The notes beneath the pieces were generated by a model. The model saw only the letters and a program-made list of their open reading frames with translations, did not search any database and was not told the origin of the DNA. The translations under genes were made by a program, and so were the position numbers. A stretch of 64,000 bases of DNA. Source: Locusta migratoria. Its lineage: Eukaryota > Arthropoda > Insecta > Orthoptera > Acrididae. Within the stretch, counting starts at the first letter, position 1. Every line of letters begins with the position of its first letter. Below are positions 11,345 through 21,408 of the stretch, one piece after another. The stretch spans positions 341,046,649 to 341,110,648 of the forward strand of contig CM048751.1 in NCBI GenBank assembly GCA_026315105.1, given 5' to 3'.

Positions 11345-11710
11345 GCCAGAAAGAGAATAAGAGGCTTTCGAAATGTGGTGCTACAGAAGAACGCTGAATA
11401 TTAGGTGAGTGGATCACGTAAGTAATGAGGTACTGAACAGACTTGGGGAGAAAGGAAATTTCTGGCATACCTTGACTGAAAGAAGGGATCAATTGGCAGG
11501 ACACATTCTTCGACATTAAGGAATCATTAATGTAGCATTGGAAGGAAGTGTGTTTGGTAAAAACACAGAGGGAGACCACAACATGAATACAGTAAGCAGA
11601 TTCAAATGGATGTGTAGGTTGCTGTTCTTATGGGGAGATGAAGAGGCTTGCTCAGGATAGAGTAGGGTGGAGAGCTGCATCAAACCAGGTTTCTGACTGA
11701 AGACCACGAC
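11345..11710 (+). pseudogene. LINE reverse transcriptase C-terminal tail
   Basis: The plus-strand frame reads RRDQLAGHILRH, then VALEGSVFGKNTEGDH and a terminal EACSG region. The pattern 'RRxxLxGHxLRHxxxxxxxLEGxxxGxxxxGRxR' is typical of the extreme C-terminus of non-LTR retrotransposon polymerases of the endonuclease-reverse transcriptase type. The catalytic palm is not present. A similar but more complete fragment lies at 51835-52520. Several stops interrupt the frame, and the gene is dead. Confidence 0.6.
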
Positions 11711-11889
11711 AACAATTAGTTTCCAGGTGTGATGAGGCTCTGCTGGCAACAACTTGAGTGCATTGGGTGTACTCCACTGAAAACAGTGGCACATTCCATC
11801 AAGAATGACATATTCTGCTGGATTAAAAGATCATCTTCAGTTCCTACTAGCAGCTGGTTGATTTGGTGGAGTCAACTAGCCTTATATCC

Positions 11890-11908
11890 GGGGGGGGGGG
11901 GGGGGGGG
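11890..11908 (+). repeat. Poly-G run
   Basis: Nineteen consecutive Gs. They split an otherwise meaningless short frame. Confidence 0.95.
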
Positions 11909-12490
11909 TTGCATCATTTCCTGAAACAGTTGTGGCCCTCTGGTTAAGAGCTGCATGGAAGATCAAAATTCGATATGGATTTTTCAAACATCGCTATTGG
12001 ATGGAGAATTTAGGATCCCCTCATTAATAGTTTAGGCATGCACTACTAGCAGTAAGTGTTTCTAGGCTAGTGGAATACAGTGTAATTGGGGCTTTTTAGG
12101 GCATAGAAATGCAAGGGAAGATATCAAATAACTCCCTCAAGGGGATTCTATGTCACCAAATACACAGTGTGATGAATGCTCACTTTTAAGTGACTAAGCA
12201 AATAAAATATTTTAGTTTTATCCATTACTTTGACCCATTTACACTCTGGGTGTGATAATCAAAATACATAATGCTGATCAAGAATAGTGACACAAGGAAA
12301 TATTCTCATTTGTCTAATTTAACTTCACAGCTACAACATCAAAAGCAGTCCACTATGTCACTGCCTTTCTGATAAATACAGGCCTTAACTTATAACTGGC
12401 GAGAACACAATCAGCTGTTTCACTGAGGTGATGGATGGAGCATTCAAGCATTTGTTTATCTGAAGTTTCATGATGTTTTATACTTGTATA
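11909..12490. other. Unassigned stretch
   Basis: No gene or repeat was recognised between the G run and the THAP remnant. Confidence 0.45.
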
Positions 12491-14720
12491 ATGCCTAGAA
12501 CCTGCTGTGTCTCAGGTTGCCAGTCTAATTACTACAAAGCGATATATATTACAGTGTTTTCTTTTCCTTATGATGAATTGAAGAGGAAGATTTTGATTAA
12601 CAAAATTCCATGGAAAACCTGGTAGTGACAAAGAACACAGGGTCCGCATCCAGCATTATTGTGATAATCAAATTATTTTTGAAATCAGTGCAACACGACC
12701 TGACAGTAATTAATTATTAATAGTTTATATGGGGGCAACAAGCATGGTTATTGACAATGACAGTGACAGTAGGTTTATTGTTTAGTAGGTTCCATATTAT
12801 TCGTTCCACGTTGGATTTGGAAAGTGACACTGTCCCATGTTTATTTCCGAATCTACCATCATATTTGTACTCCTCTGATGTTCCACAGTGCACTCACTCA
12901 GACATCAGAAGAGAGGCTCACAAAAAATGTGAAATGGACAACCAATTTAGAGGACATTAGGCCTACAAATAATGTAGACAGATTTACCAACAATGAATGG
13001 CTAGTTACAAAGAATGATAATGAAGTGTACTTTATGATATTAGTATTTAAGGAATACCCTTCTATTAGAAAAGTGATGACACTGAAAAATTGTATTGAAA
13101 TATAAACATAAAAGGTTTGACTGGATTTTAGGACAATACTTCTATATAGGACCAAACACATAATCTAAATTGGAAAATTTATTAATAGGCTAACTGTAAA
13201 AATGTAGAGGGGAAAAAAATTATTGTTCGGGAAACAATATGTAAAATTCAGATAGGCTACTATTAATTGAATGGATCAAGAAAAGTGGAGATGATGATTA
13301 TCTAATATTACGACTTAGGTTCATATGTGAACAGCTGCTACTTCTAACATCCAAACAGTTGAGATACTCTTCAGAACTACTTCACATTGCCTGCAATTTT
13401 TCTTTTCTTTTCCAGCAGCCTACAATTTTTTACGACAGTTGAAAATTATTGTTTTGCCACATTCACATTACCCGAAAAAGTTCACTTTATTGCAGTGGAG
13501 TAAACGAATCTGTAAAAAGTATTTGAAAGCAAAGCATGAGGCCCTTGTGCCACATGAAAATTTATTGCGCCTTTTACTGGATACAATTTTAGTAAAATAA
13601 AAATCAGGCACAAAGGTAACAGATTCATAGCATGGCCAAAAAACCAGTAGACATAAAAGCAGCTTTTTATGATAAAATCAATTCTGTCCGACAACAAAGA
13701 TGTAGTGGCATTAATATTAAACGGAATATCCTAAAAAATACATGAAATAACCTTATTGGCAAGCAATATAAAACATTATGTAGTGATACATGTATTTATG
13801 CCTAAATAACCTGTCCATGCAACAGCTGTAAAAAAAGTGTTCCTTCTTTGATACAATTCACTTGCTAAAAAATCTTAGAAATAACTGGCTGAAAGAAAAA
13901 TGATGATACTTTTCTTTAACCATCTTTGTGTGATGCAAACAACATAAAATCACTGTAGAAATTTAAAAAATGCAACCCGTCACTTTTACTTGAACTGATG
14001 CTGTTTATTCCATGAACCGGTTTTCAAACCTTTTCAGGTTCATCTTCAGATGGAGCATGTTACAGGAACATTTTAAGTGTCATGTTGGGTGCTGGCTCTG
14101 TGGTGGGAAGACGGAAACATACTTTAATAACTGGAAATTACGGGTTGTTTAGGTCCTGTTTTGTATATGTAAGTAAGTAAGTAAATCAACAAATTTCACA
14201 TACATCAACATTGGAAGGGACTGCTGGAGATAGAAGAATAGAAATAATAAGAAATTAGTGGATGACATTCAATGGTAAACATCTCAAAAATGGGGTTAAT
14301 TTAAGAGAGAAGTATGCTCATTCCATTAGGAGCTTTGATCAAGAAAATATTAACTATTTACAGACATTTTGTACTTGGCCTCAAAACTGGGACAATGTGA
14401 TTCTAATTGATTCTCCCAATAACTGTGGGAAACTCAGCAAAGAAACATTTGGTGCTTTATTACACACCACTGATTCATTAGTAAAGTTGTGTGATTATTG
14501 CTCAGTGATTTAGGACTGCATTGTGTAATATTAGGTACATTCCAGATAGATGATTTAGAAAACAATTTGAAAAATGTAGATGAATGAGTAAGTGCAATTA
14601 CCATGCTTCAGTCCAGTAGATTATAGAAGTTGAAAGAAAATTAGATAACAAGTCTCTTAAAACTGCAGTAAAATATTCAGGATATTAATGCATCCTATCA
14701 ATCAAATGTAAATATTGATC
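12491..14720 (+). pseudogene. P-element-like THAP-domain transposase remnant
   Basis: The frame opens at ATG 12491 with MPRTCCVSGCQSNYY, the C-x2-4-C start of a THAP finger, followed by FSFPYDELKRKILI and IPWKTW (THAP finger, first half). After frame changes, RVRIQHYCDNQIIFEISATR (second zinc pair region) and SDTVPCLFPNLPSYLY (the A-V-P-C-I-F-P-N-L-P segment) follow up to about 12865. At 14262-14700 another frame shows GKLSKETFGALLHTT, then LGTFQIDDLENN. That corresponds to the C-terminal 'KLTKETxxAL ... GKFQTDxLExxFG' block of P-element and THAP9-type transposases. The RNase H-like catalytic middle is not recognisable. The insert-like segment near 13980-14060 may be a later insertion. A P-like transposase would bind its ends through the THAP finger. 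At least four frame breaks make this one inactive. A spliced host THAP gene is less likely because of the in-exon stops. Confidence 0.65.
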
Positions 14721-14787
14721 CATTCTCTCCTGTGGAAACTGATGAAATCACTGCAAAGGCAATAGGAATAAAGGTTCACCTGTAGAC

Positions 14788-15078
14788 GGGGATATCGCCT
14801 GACAGCTTTGACCCAAGACGTCATCACAGTGCGGTAGTTTTGAGGTGGGCGCGTTTCTAGAAGGTGTGAGTAATTACGTGGTGTTTGAGTTTACAAACAA
14901 AACAGATTAATATTTTGTGTTTAAAAAGTGATCTGTAGCTTCTCTCTGATGGTTAGAGGGCCTATGTGTAGGTTAACCGAGAGATGATTTTTTTTTTTTT
15001 TTTTTTTTTTTTACTCCCGTGTACTGGTTTTCCGACATCTTGATGACGTCATGGGTCAAAGCAAACGGGTGGTATCCC
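14788..15078. mobile_element. MITE with terminal inverted repeats
   Basis: The left end reads GGGGATATCGCC and the right end mirrors it with GGTGGTATCCC. Inner arms GCTTTGACCCAAGACGTCATC (14805-14825) and its inverse (15042-15062) differ at one base. The element is about 290 bp, has no coding capacity and contains a T run at 14988-15012. I saw no clear target duplication. Confidence 0.65.
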
Positions 15079-16906
15079 AGTCAACAGTTATGGCGAAATA
15101 AATACAGACTCCTCATATTTAGAAGTCATTGTAGCTTATTTATGCTGGCTTTGTTACTAGTAGTTTTACGGTGTGTCACAGTTACATGTGTAAGGCCTAC
15201 ATGTAAAAACCTTTTGAAAACAGATTCAGTTCTTGCATTTCAATTACCAGAATTGACATACCGTAACAGTTTGAATCACGGTGCTCTGAAAGTATCCCTC
15301 TAGGTTTTCAAATGAAATTGTACAATGTTTTTCAGGTTCTTGTCTCACAAGTATGAGACAATATTAGTAAATCCAAAGGGTTTGTATGTGAATATGTCTC
15401 TAAATAACAAACAAATTGATTTGAAGAAAAAGCCTACAAAAAGAGCTGTGTGATATAGTTGCAGAAATACCACGAAAGGCTTGAATATTTATGTACTGAT
15501 TGACTTCTATTGTGATCAACTTCTAACTATAAATTTTCCCGTTTCTTTTTAATGTACCGGTATGCATTTCCGTATATTCCCACTATTAATTCCTACGGTA
15601 CACTAAGAAGGCAATTAGGTATTAAGATATTTAATGCAATGTATGTACATTATTCTAAACATGACAAACAGAGCGATGTGACGAAATAGTATTTATGTGG
15701 GCCCTACTTCAGCGCCGATTTAGCGCGTGGCATCACATCTACAACACCGTACGACCTGTATTTATCCAACACTGTTGATTTATCACGAAGGCAGTGACCG
15801 TGGATTAGTAATGTAGAATCTGCTAATTAAACTCTAACAATGTTACCTTAATAACCTATATCCATAATTGAGTGCTGCAACATAAGAACAACAAAACTGG
15901 TTACATACGGAACTACTTTTCATGACGCACAAAATTGACATCTACGATTACACGACACTGTTAAGACGGAATGTTTGGACTTTGGATAGGCTTCGAAATT
16001 CAGGGCGGATTGCTAACAATAGTACTACAATAACAACAATGGGGCCAAGAGAGTTATGTTTTGTCAGGGTTGCCAACTAGTACGATCATACGATGTTCAT
16101 GGGGCATATGATAATAAGCATGCTCGTGCGATGTACTATCGTACATCGTACGATTCTACCTAAACATAAGATGTTTAGTCGCCTGTAAGGATTAACATTT
16201 CAATCATAAAAAATCAGGCAGACTTACAGTAGTAAGGGTTGCAGATGACAACTAAGGTACCCGTAAGGGAAATTACATAGGACGATATACCAGTAACTTT
16301 GGGTGCGAGTGTATTTTAATTGTGACAAAAAGCATGGAGGTAAAAGGAGAGAATAAATTAATTTCTTCTCAAATAATTAACTGAAAGGAATCTTCATATG
16401 GATAGTAGAGTTTACAGCGAGGAAGGCCAAATATGACCCTTCCCAGAACCCCAAAACTTTTTCAAATATTGCCAATCATTCCATGTCTTACCGGAAGAAG
16501 ATATCTATATAAAATCGCAAGATTTAATCACTTCTCGAAAAAGACAAGCTGTAGAACGAATACATTACCCGATAAACGATCGGCATCGTAGACATTTAAT
16601 ACTGTAGTGTACCGTATTCAAGATCACATCAGGATAACAAAAACGAAGACGTAAGCCATCCAATGGAGTCAGTACTCTAGTAAAGGACACTGTTCCAGAA
16701 GAGAGAAGTTTCCAGTACAAGATCCTTCCAGACTCGCAGGTGGGCGAAAATGGAGTCATAAAAAGGTCAGTCAGATTTTGAATAATACAGTATTAACAAC
16801 TGCTGAAAATCCCCAAATCAATCACTATGGTTAATACAACAACTGTATATTCAACACACCATGATCAATAATGTGTATCTTACTAACAAATTGTCTGTGC
16901 TGTATC
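15079..16906. other. Mostly unassigned; may include the 5' part of LINE X
   Basis: No frame here is recognisable. Because gag-like coding of LINE X resumes directly after the Harbinger element, part of the sequence just before 16907 may be its 5' region (inference). Around 16078-16160 is a set of imperfect inverted copies of TACGATCATACGATG-like sequence. Confidence 0.35.
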
Positions 16907-17099
16907 TTAAGCCGGGTCCACACGCAACGATGTCTGCACAAATGGCTGTGCAAATGTCTGCGCACAACAATCGTTGCGTGTGGACGGGTGTTCATATCAC
17001 TGCAAATTCGCGCGTCCGACATTTTTCGGTGAAAAAAGGAACTAGGTAGTACAGATTGCACTCCGGCAAACGAATACGATAAGCTTTTTTTACGAAGTT

Positions 17100-17475
17100 T
17101 ATGTTTGTCAACAATAGAGGAAATCTTTTTACGGACACTATTTGCAACGGGTCTTAAAAAAAAAGTGCAAACAAACCGCAATAAACAGAAATGGTATAGG
17201 CATTGGCTGCTTAAAAGAAGGCAGTTGTCACATGTGATTCTAGATCGTGAGTTGGAGTGCCCACATGATTGTCTGACAGTTACATTAAGATACCTGGCCA
17301 CAGGAATGACCTACAAAGACCTCGAATTTTCAACAGCAGTTTCTAAACAAGCATTGAGTTAAATCATTCCCAACACTTGTGAAGCTATTTACGCTGCCCA
17401 GAAGAATGGTTTCATGAAGGCAAGTAAAGTAGGCCTACCTTCCAACAAGATGCAAGTAAAATTGCCAGAGGTTTA
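17100..17475 (+). pseudogene. Harbinger transposase fragment
   Basis: An open frame at 17105-17362 reads QKWYRHWLLKRRQ, then DCLTVTLRYLATGMTYKDLEF, KQALS, a stop, and IIPNTCEAIYAAQKNGFMK. Harbinger transposases carry this same order: RRxWxxxWLxRR, LxVTLRFLATGxxxxxLxxxFxxS, IxxVCxAI. The roughly 50 residues usually found between the first two blocks are deleted. The DDE catalytic domain that should follow is absent, because the sequence changes to unrelated AT-rich DNA after about 17475. The enzyme would normally cut at TWA targets together with a Myb-like partner; no Myb-like gene is visible. The fragment is non-functional. Confidence 0.75.
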
Positions 17476-17671
17476 TTTATTTAAGCATCCACTTCATCAA
17501 ATTATTGATATAGGATATCTCTTACAAGTTTTTAACATAATTATACAGATTTCTATATACACATACATATGTATGGCACATCACAACAAAATGAGTCATT
17601 TCTATATTACATTTATTAAGTAGTTTTTAGCATTTCTAAATAATAATATAATCAACATCATACTACAGGTG

Positions 17672-18590
17672 TCAATAGTTACAGTAGTTATATGTGAGAA
17701 AACATGACATTAAGGATAAGTTGACATATTCACTGACAGTGTAATAACACTTGTAAATAATTTTTTTACAGCCAATTTGAACTTTTGGTGTTCTTTGAGT
17801 GTTTTGATATGGTTTGTTGTATAATTTTTTCCCCATTTGAAGAGGTCCATTTTGTCGGAGAGTTGTTCGTAGGTGCTCACTATGAAGGTCAAGTGTTTGT
17901 CTTGTGTCATGTGTGTGAACTGATTTGTTTGTATATACTAAATTGTTTTGTGCTACTGAAATCTTCTTAATATAAGTAACTGTCTCAAGGATGTGCAGAC
18001 ATGGCAATGGTAGTATTTGCAGCGCTTTAAAAAGTGGCTTGCAAGATTTCCTGGGTGTTGCATTTTCAATTGACCGTATGATCCTCTTTTGTGCTACAAA
18101 ACAGTATCTGTTTTCTGGTGAGTTCCCCCAAAAAATTAACCCATATCGCAGCAGTGACTCTGCTTGGGCATAATACACGTTTTTAAAAGTTTATTTTGTA
18201 GTACACCTAACAAGTATCCTTACACCGTAGCATATTGTGTTCAACTTCTTGCTAATGTATTTTATGTGTGTGTCCCATTTCATACCATCTTGAATTGATA
18301 TGCCTAGAAATTTCGTTGAGTTTACTGATTGTAATTTTTTATTAAAGTGTTTTATAGTGGGGGTTAGAGGATGTTTATTTTGTATGGTATGAAGGTGCAG
18401 TGTTACTGTTTTCTCTATATTAATAACAAGATTGTTAGTGGTGAACCGTTCTTCAATGGGTAAAGTGCAATGCTGTATTTCATGTTGTAGTTCTGCAGCC
18501 GTTTTACCTTTTATTAGTATATTTGTATCATCTGCAAATTTTATATATTTCTGGGAGCTGCTAAAGGTTTAGATATCTTTGAAACACTGT
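17672..18590 (-). pseudogene. LINE reverse transcriptase fragment (C-terminal half)
   Basis: On the minus strand the sequence begins with KFADDTNILIKGKTAAELQ near 18500-18555, which contains the catalytic F-A-D-D box. It continues through NNLVINIEKT, KFLGISIQDGMKWDTHI and ISKKLNTICYGVRIL. A 168-residue open segment (17672-18178) then carries YAQAESLLRYGLIFWGN, QKRIIRSI, SCKPLFK and ILPLPCLHI. This is the second half of a CR1/Jockey-group polymerase, which copies its RNA at nicked DNA. A stop before the last segment and the missing 5' half mark it as dead. It sits inside the Harbinger element. A related C-terminus lies at 45737-46900. Confidence 0.75.
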
Positions 18591-18639
18591 ACGCCTACTT
18601 CACTTTATATTATATATGTGGCCAATAATCAGCAGGTAA

Positions 18640-19010
18640 CTTGGCTCCGTAGCACAGTGGTAGAGTGCCAGACTACAAAGGTCATGGGTTCGATCCTCGC
18701 CAGGTCCTAGGATTTTTATCTGTCACTTTCCACTTCTTTCACCTCTGGCAGTGTTGCTGATGTGAAAAATGCCGAGTAGCACCGTGGAAACAGGTCCTAG
18801 GATTTTTATCTGTCACTTTCCACTTCTTTCACCTCTGGCAGTGTTGCTGATGTGAAAAATGCCGAGTAGCACCGTGGTTCGGAACCCACGTTGAACTGTA
18901 GGTCCCCCTATAACTGGCTGGGTAAGTCAGTTCGAAGGTCGGAGGAAGGCAACGGCATACCACCTCCAAACAGGACCATGCCTAGTAAAGCACTGTAGCA
19001 CTGTGGTGTT
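18640..19010 (+). repeat. tRNA-derived SINE with internal 90-bp tandem duplication
   Basis: The head reads TAGCACAGTGGTAGAGTG (A-box-like) and GGGTTCGATCC (B-box). The 90-bp segment at 18701-18790 is repeated at 18791-18880 almost without change. The tail, from GGTTCGGAACCCACGTTGAA, is shared with the SINE at 4906-5118. It lies inside the Harbinger element. Confidence 0.7.
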
Positions 19011-19354
19011 CAAACCAATCTTCGGATTGTTGACTGCTGTACCTTTTTTAACTTTGTTTCCCAGTCGGAATTTTCAGTCCTCATCCATTTTAATCCACTG
19101 TCAACATAGTAAACAGACGAAAAAAGTATACACTGAGACAGATTTGCAACGATCTCCTGTCCACACGTTCCAACTTGTCTGCGTAGATGTGATTTGAACC
19201 CACAGATTTGAGCAATTTTGCTCAAACCTCGAACTCCAACTACCAGGTTTGCGCACATCTCATATATGCGCAAATGTGCTGTCCACACACAACGATTTGC
19301 GAGGTGTGCCCAGACATTTGCGCAGACAGATCGTAGCGTGTGGACCCGGCTTTA

Positions 19355-20867
19355 GGAGAACTCTACATGTTACCACTCTTAATTTTTACAAACCTACAAA
19401 TAGTGATTTATTTGTGGTATAAATGAAAAGTCAGGACAGAAACATTGGACATTTGCTCCCAATGTCTTTCGAGAAGCTTCTACATCTCTCCTTGATGACT
19501 ACATTCTCTCCTTAGTTGTACATAAGAAGGGTATAATCAGGAATGTCAACACAACTCTTAAAGAATCTGAGATTTTGGAGGTTATTCAGTCTGTTTACTC
19601 AGTTATTGGTGTACACAGATTCACCAATTGACATGGACTAGATCGTACAGTGAAATTAGCTACATACTTGTGTTTTAACTTTTGATTACCAGACTTTGCC
19701 AGAGTCGGTATCAATTCATAGAAAGAGATGCCATATTGACCCATACATTTTATTTGTCCACCAGTGTTAAAACTGTCTTCATTATGGAGATGTCAGAAAT
19801 CAATGTTCGTAGCGTTGCAATGTTTCAAATGTACAGTTGATCATGGTAACTTTGTACCATTCTGAGTATCTTTATACCACCTAATATTTAGGTTTCAAGT
19901 GGCTCATGTTCCACCAATTGGTAATATTTTTTCCTAAAGGTAATTTTAATACCTCTGTTGTAAATAATTCCCCAGTATGTGGAACATCAGCCATATGAAA
20001 GCCAAATATTAAGTGCAAAGATACCCTGACTGATAAAAAGTTACCCTTATTGACTGTAATGGTTCACATCCAGTGGAAGCTAAATATAGTTCACTCTCCT
20101 ACACACACAACAGTTCTGGGGAAACAACAGCCATCCCTAATTGTATCGGGTATTCCTACCATACCAATCTGCAGCAGTCCAGATGTAAAAAATTCACAAG
20201 TATTTCCTCCACTGAGAGACATTTCATTTCCTCAAGGTGGTTATACAGAGACATTTCAGCAGTCGGATGTAGCTCAACAGAATATCAAAACTCGCCAAAC
20301 TCTCAAGAATGAGAGAGGGATATTAAAACGTAATAATTTTCAAGATTGGGCTGCATACAGAAATCTGCTCTATCCCATTCAGAACCATATCATCCTGGAA
20401 TCTAGATTTCATCATTAAAACAAGTATCTGAACATCGAAATGTTCCCAACTCTTCAGAAATGATTGAGAAAATAATAAACGTGATTAATATGACGATATA
20501 AAATTCAAGACAAAACAGATACATAAATGATAATGATATCTGGCAGTTGATAACAGGCATATTCAAACCTTATTCATCTTAATTTATGAAACCAATCTGC
20601 ATGATATAGTTACTTCATGTGAAACATGATTCAATACACAATATTCTGTCGGAATAATTAACTAGCTGTCATAAGGAAAGACCAACTAGAAGGGAAGGAA
20701 GGCATTCTATTTTATTAAAAAAAAAAAAAAAAAAAAAATTAAATAAAAATTACACGTTACAATCTGGGCTTCTCTGATATTTCTGACTGGCATGTTAAAA
20801 GAGATAACATGGGATTCAATCACCTGCAAATAGAGTTTCATATAAACATCAAGCTAGATATTAAATT
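19355..20867 (+). mobile_element. LINE X, left part: ORF1 and endonuclease start
   Basis: From about 19420 the plus frame reads RNIGHLLPMSFEKLL, then KKGIIRNVNTTLKESEILEVI and GVHRF, like LINE ORF1 (gag-like) proteins. A CCHC-type zinc-knuckle remnant (C-x2-C-x3-YG-x5-C) is encoded at 19762-19806. It is followed by a proline- and serine-rich open frame (20050-20418). Near 20615-20717 a second frame shows CET-stop-FNTQYSV and VIRKDQLEGKEGILFY. This matches the endonuclease 'QETW ... RxDR' region. At 20785-20867 it shows SDWHVKRDNMGFNHLQIEF, the counterpart of the terminal 'GSDHxPI' block. Part of the endonuclease is missing at the A run 20717-20739. The Gypsy element interrupts the gene at 20867, and the frame resumes at 37732. 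Confidence 0.6.
20717..20739 (+). repeat. Poly-A run inside the LINE X endonuclease
   Basis: An uninterrupted run of more than twenty As separates the two endonuclease fragments. It may mark a deletion or a lost retrotransposed insertion. Confidence 0.9.
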
Positions 20868-21405
20868 TGTAGCATCTTGAAATCTGCAGGGAAGAAACAA
20901 ATATAAAGGTAATATAGGCCTACAATTTATTAACATAAAAGTGCGTTCTTGGCTTACAAACGAAAACAAGCCATAACTGTGGACAAACAAACAAGTATCA
21001 TGGGCGCAAAGCCTCACACTAAACAAAACAATTTATTAGTGAAGGTAGGCCAAAAGAAATACAACTCTACTACAAGCAAACTGATGTCTACGCTGAGCGC
21101 CGATACATCTAGATCCGGTGTAGGAGCGGCCAGTAGCTGTCCTAACTAGGTTTGCACTGCCTTCCACACTCCGCCTGTGTGCTTATAAAGCAAGCATCGG
21201 CTGAGGGCTACACTAGAAATCAGTTTTGATTGGCTAGGCACTGGAACATATATTCTCGTAAAATAGTGCAGCATTATGGCGCCATCTAGTTGAAGTTGTC
21301 ATTGTTGTTTCGATGTTCTGTTTGTTTGGACGTCTCAGCAGGGAACTAGGCAGCCCGCCTTGGCTGCCTGTTGTGCAGGCACTCTACACGGGGGGCACCA
21401 CAGCA
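20868..21405 (-). repeat. Gypsy LTR, intact (3' LTR of the element)
   Basis: 538 bp. It aligns along its length with 26020-26105 joined to 37263-37731. Shared blocks include AATTTATTAACA, GATGTCTAC-CTGAGCG, TTGATTGGCT-GGCACTG and GGCAGCC/GCAGTCC followed by TGTTGTGCAGGCACTCTA. The two LTRs differ at many sites, so the insertion is old. Confidence 0.85.
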
Positions 21406-21408
21406 TTC

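Larger units (their letters stand above)
16910..19351 (+). mobile_element. PIF/Harbinger DNA transposon, deleted and re-invaded
   Basis: The TIR AGCCGGGTCCACACGCAACG starts at 16910, and its inverse ends at 19351 (CGTGTGGACCCGGCT). The 3-bp duplication TTA (16907-16909 and 19352-19354) is the Harbinger signature. Both subterminal regions are rich in GCGCAAATG-like motifs, which may be transposase-binding sites (inference). The body holds a transposase fragment, a minus-strand LINE fragment and a SINE. Confidence 0.85.

Noticed and set aside
12491..13105. Host THAP-domain gene
   Set aside because: Stops interrupt the finger within what would be one exon, no consistent splice sites were found, and P-element-type blocks follow downstream.
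16831..17301. 156-residue minus-strand frame
   Set aside because: It reads antisense across the Harbinger TIR and transposase fragment, so it is a shadow.
20050..20418. 122-residue frame as an independent gene
   Set aside because: It follows a gag-like segment with a zinc-knuckle remnant and precedes endonuclease sequence, so it is better read as the end of LINE X ORF1.
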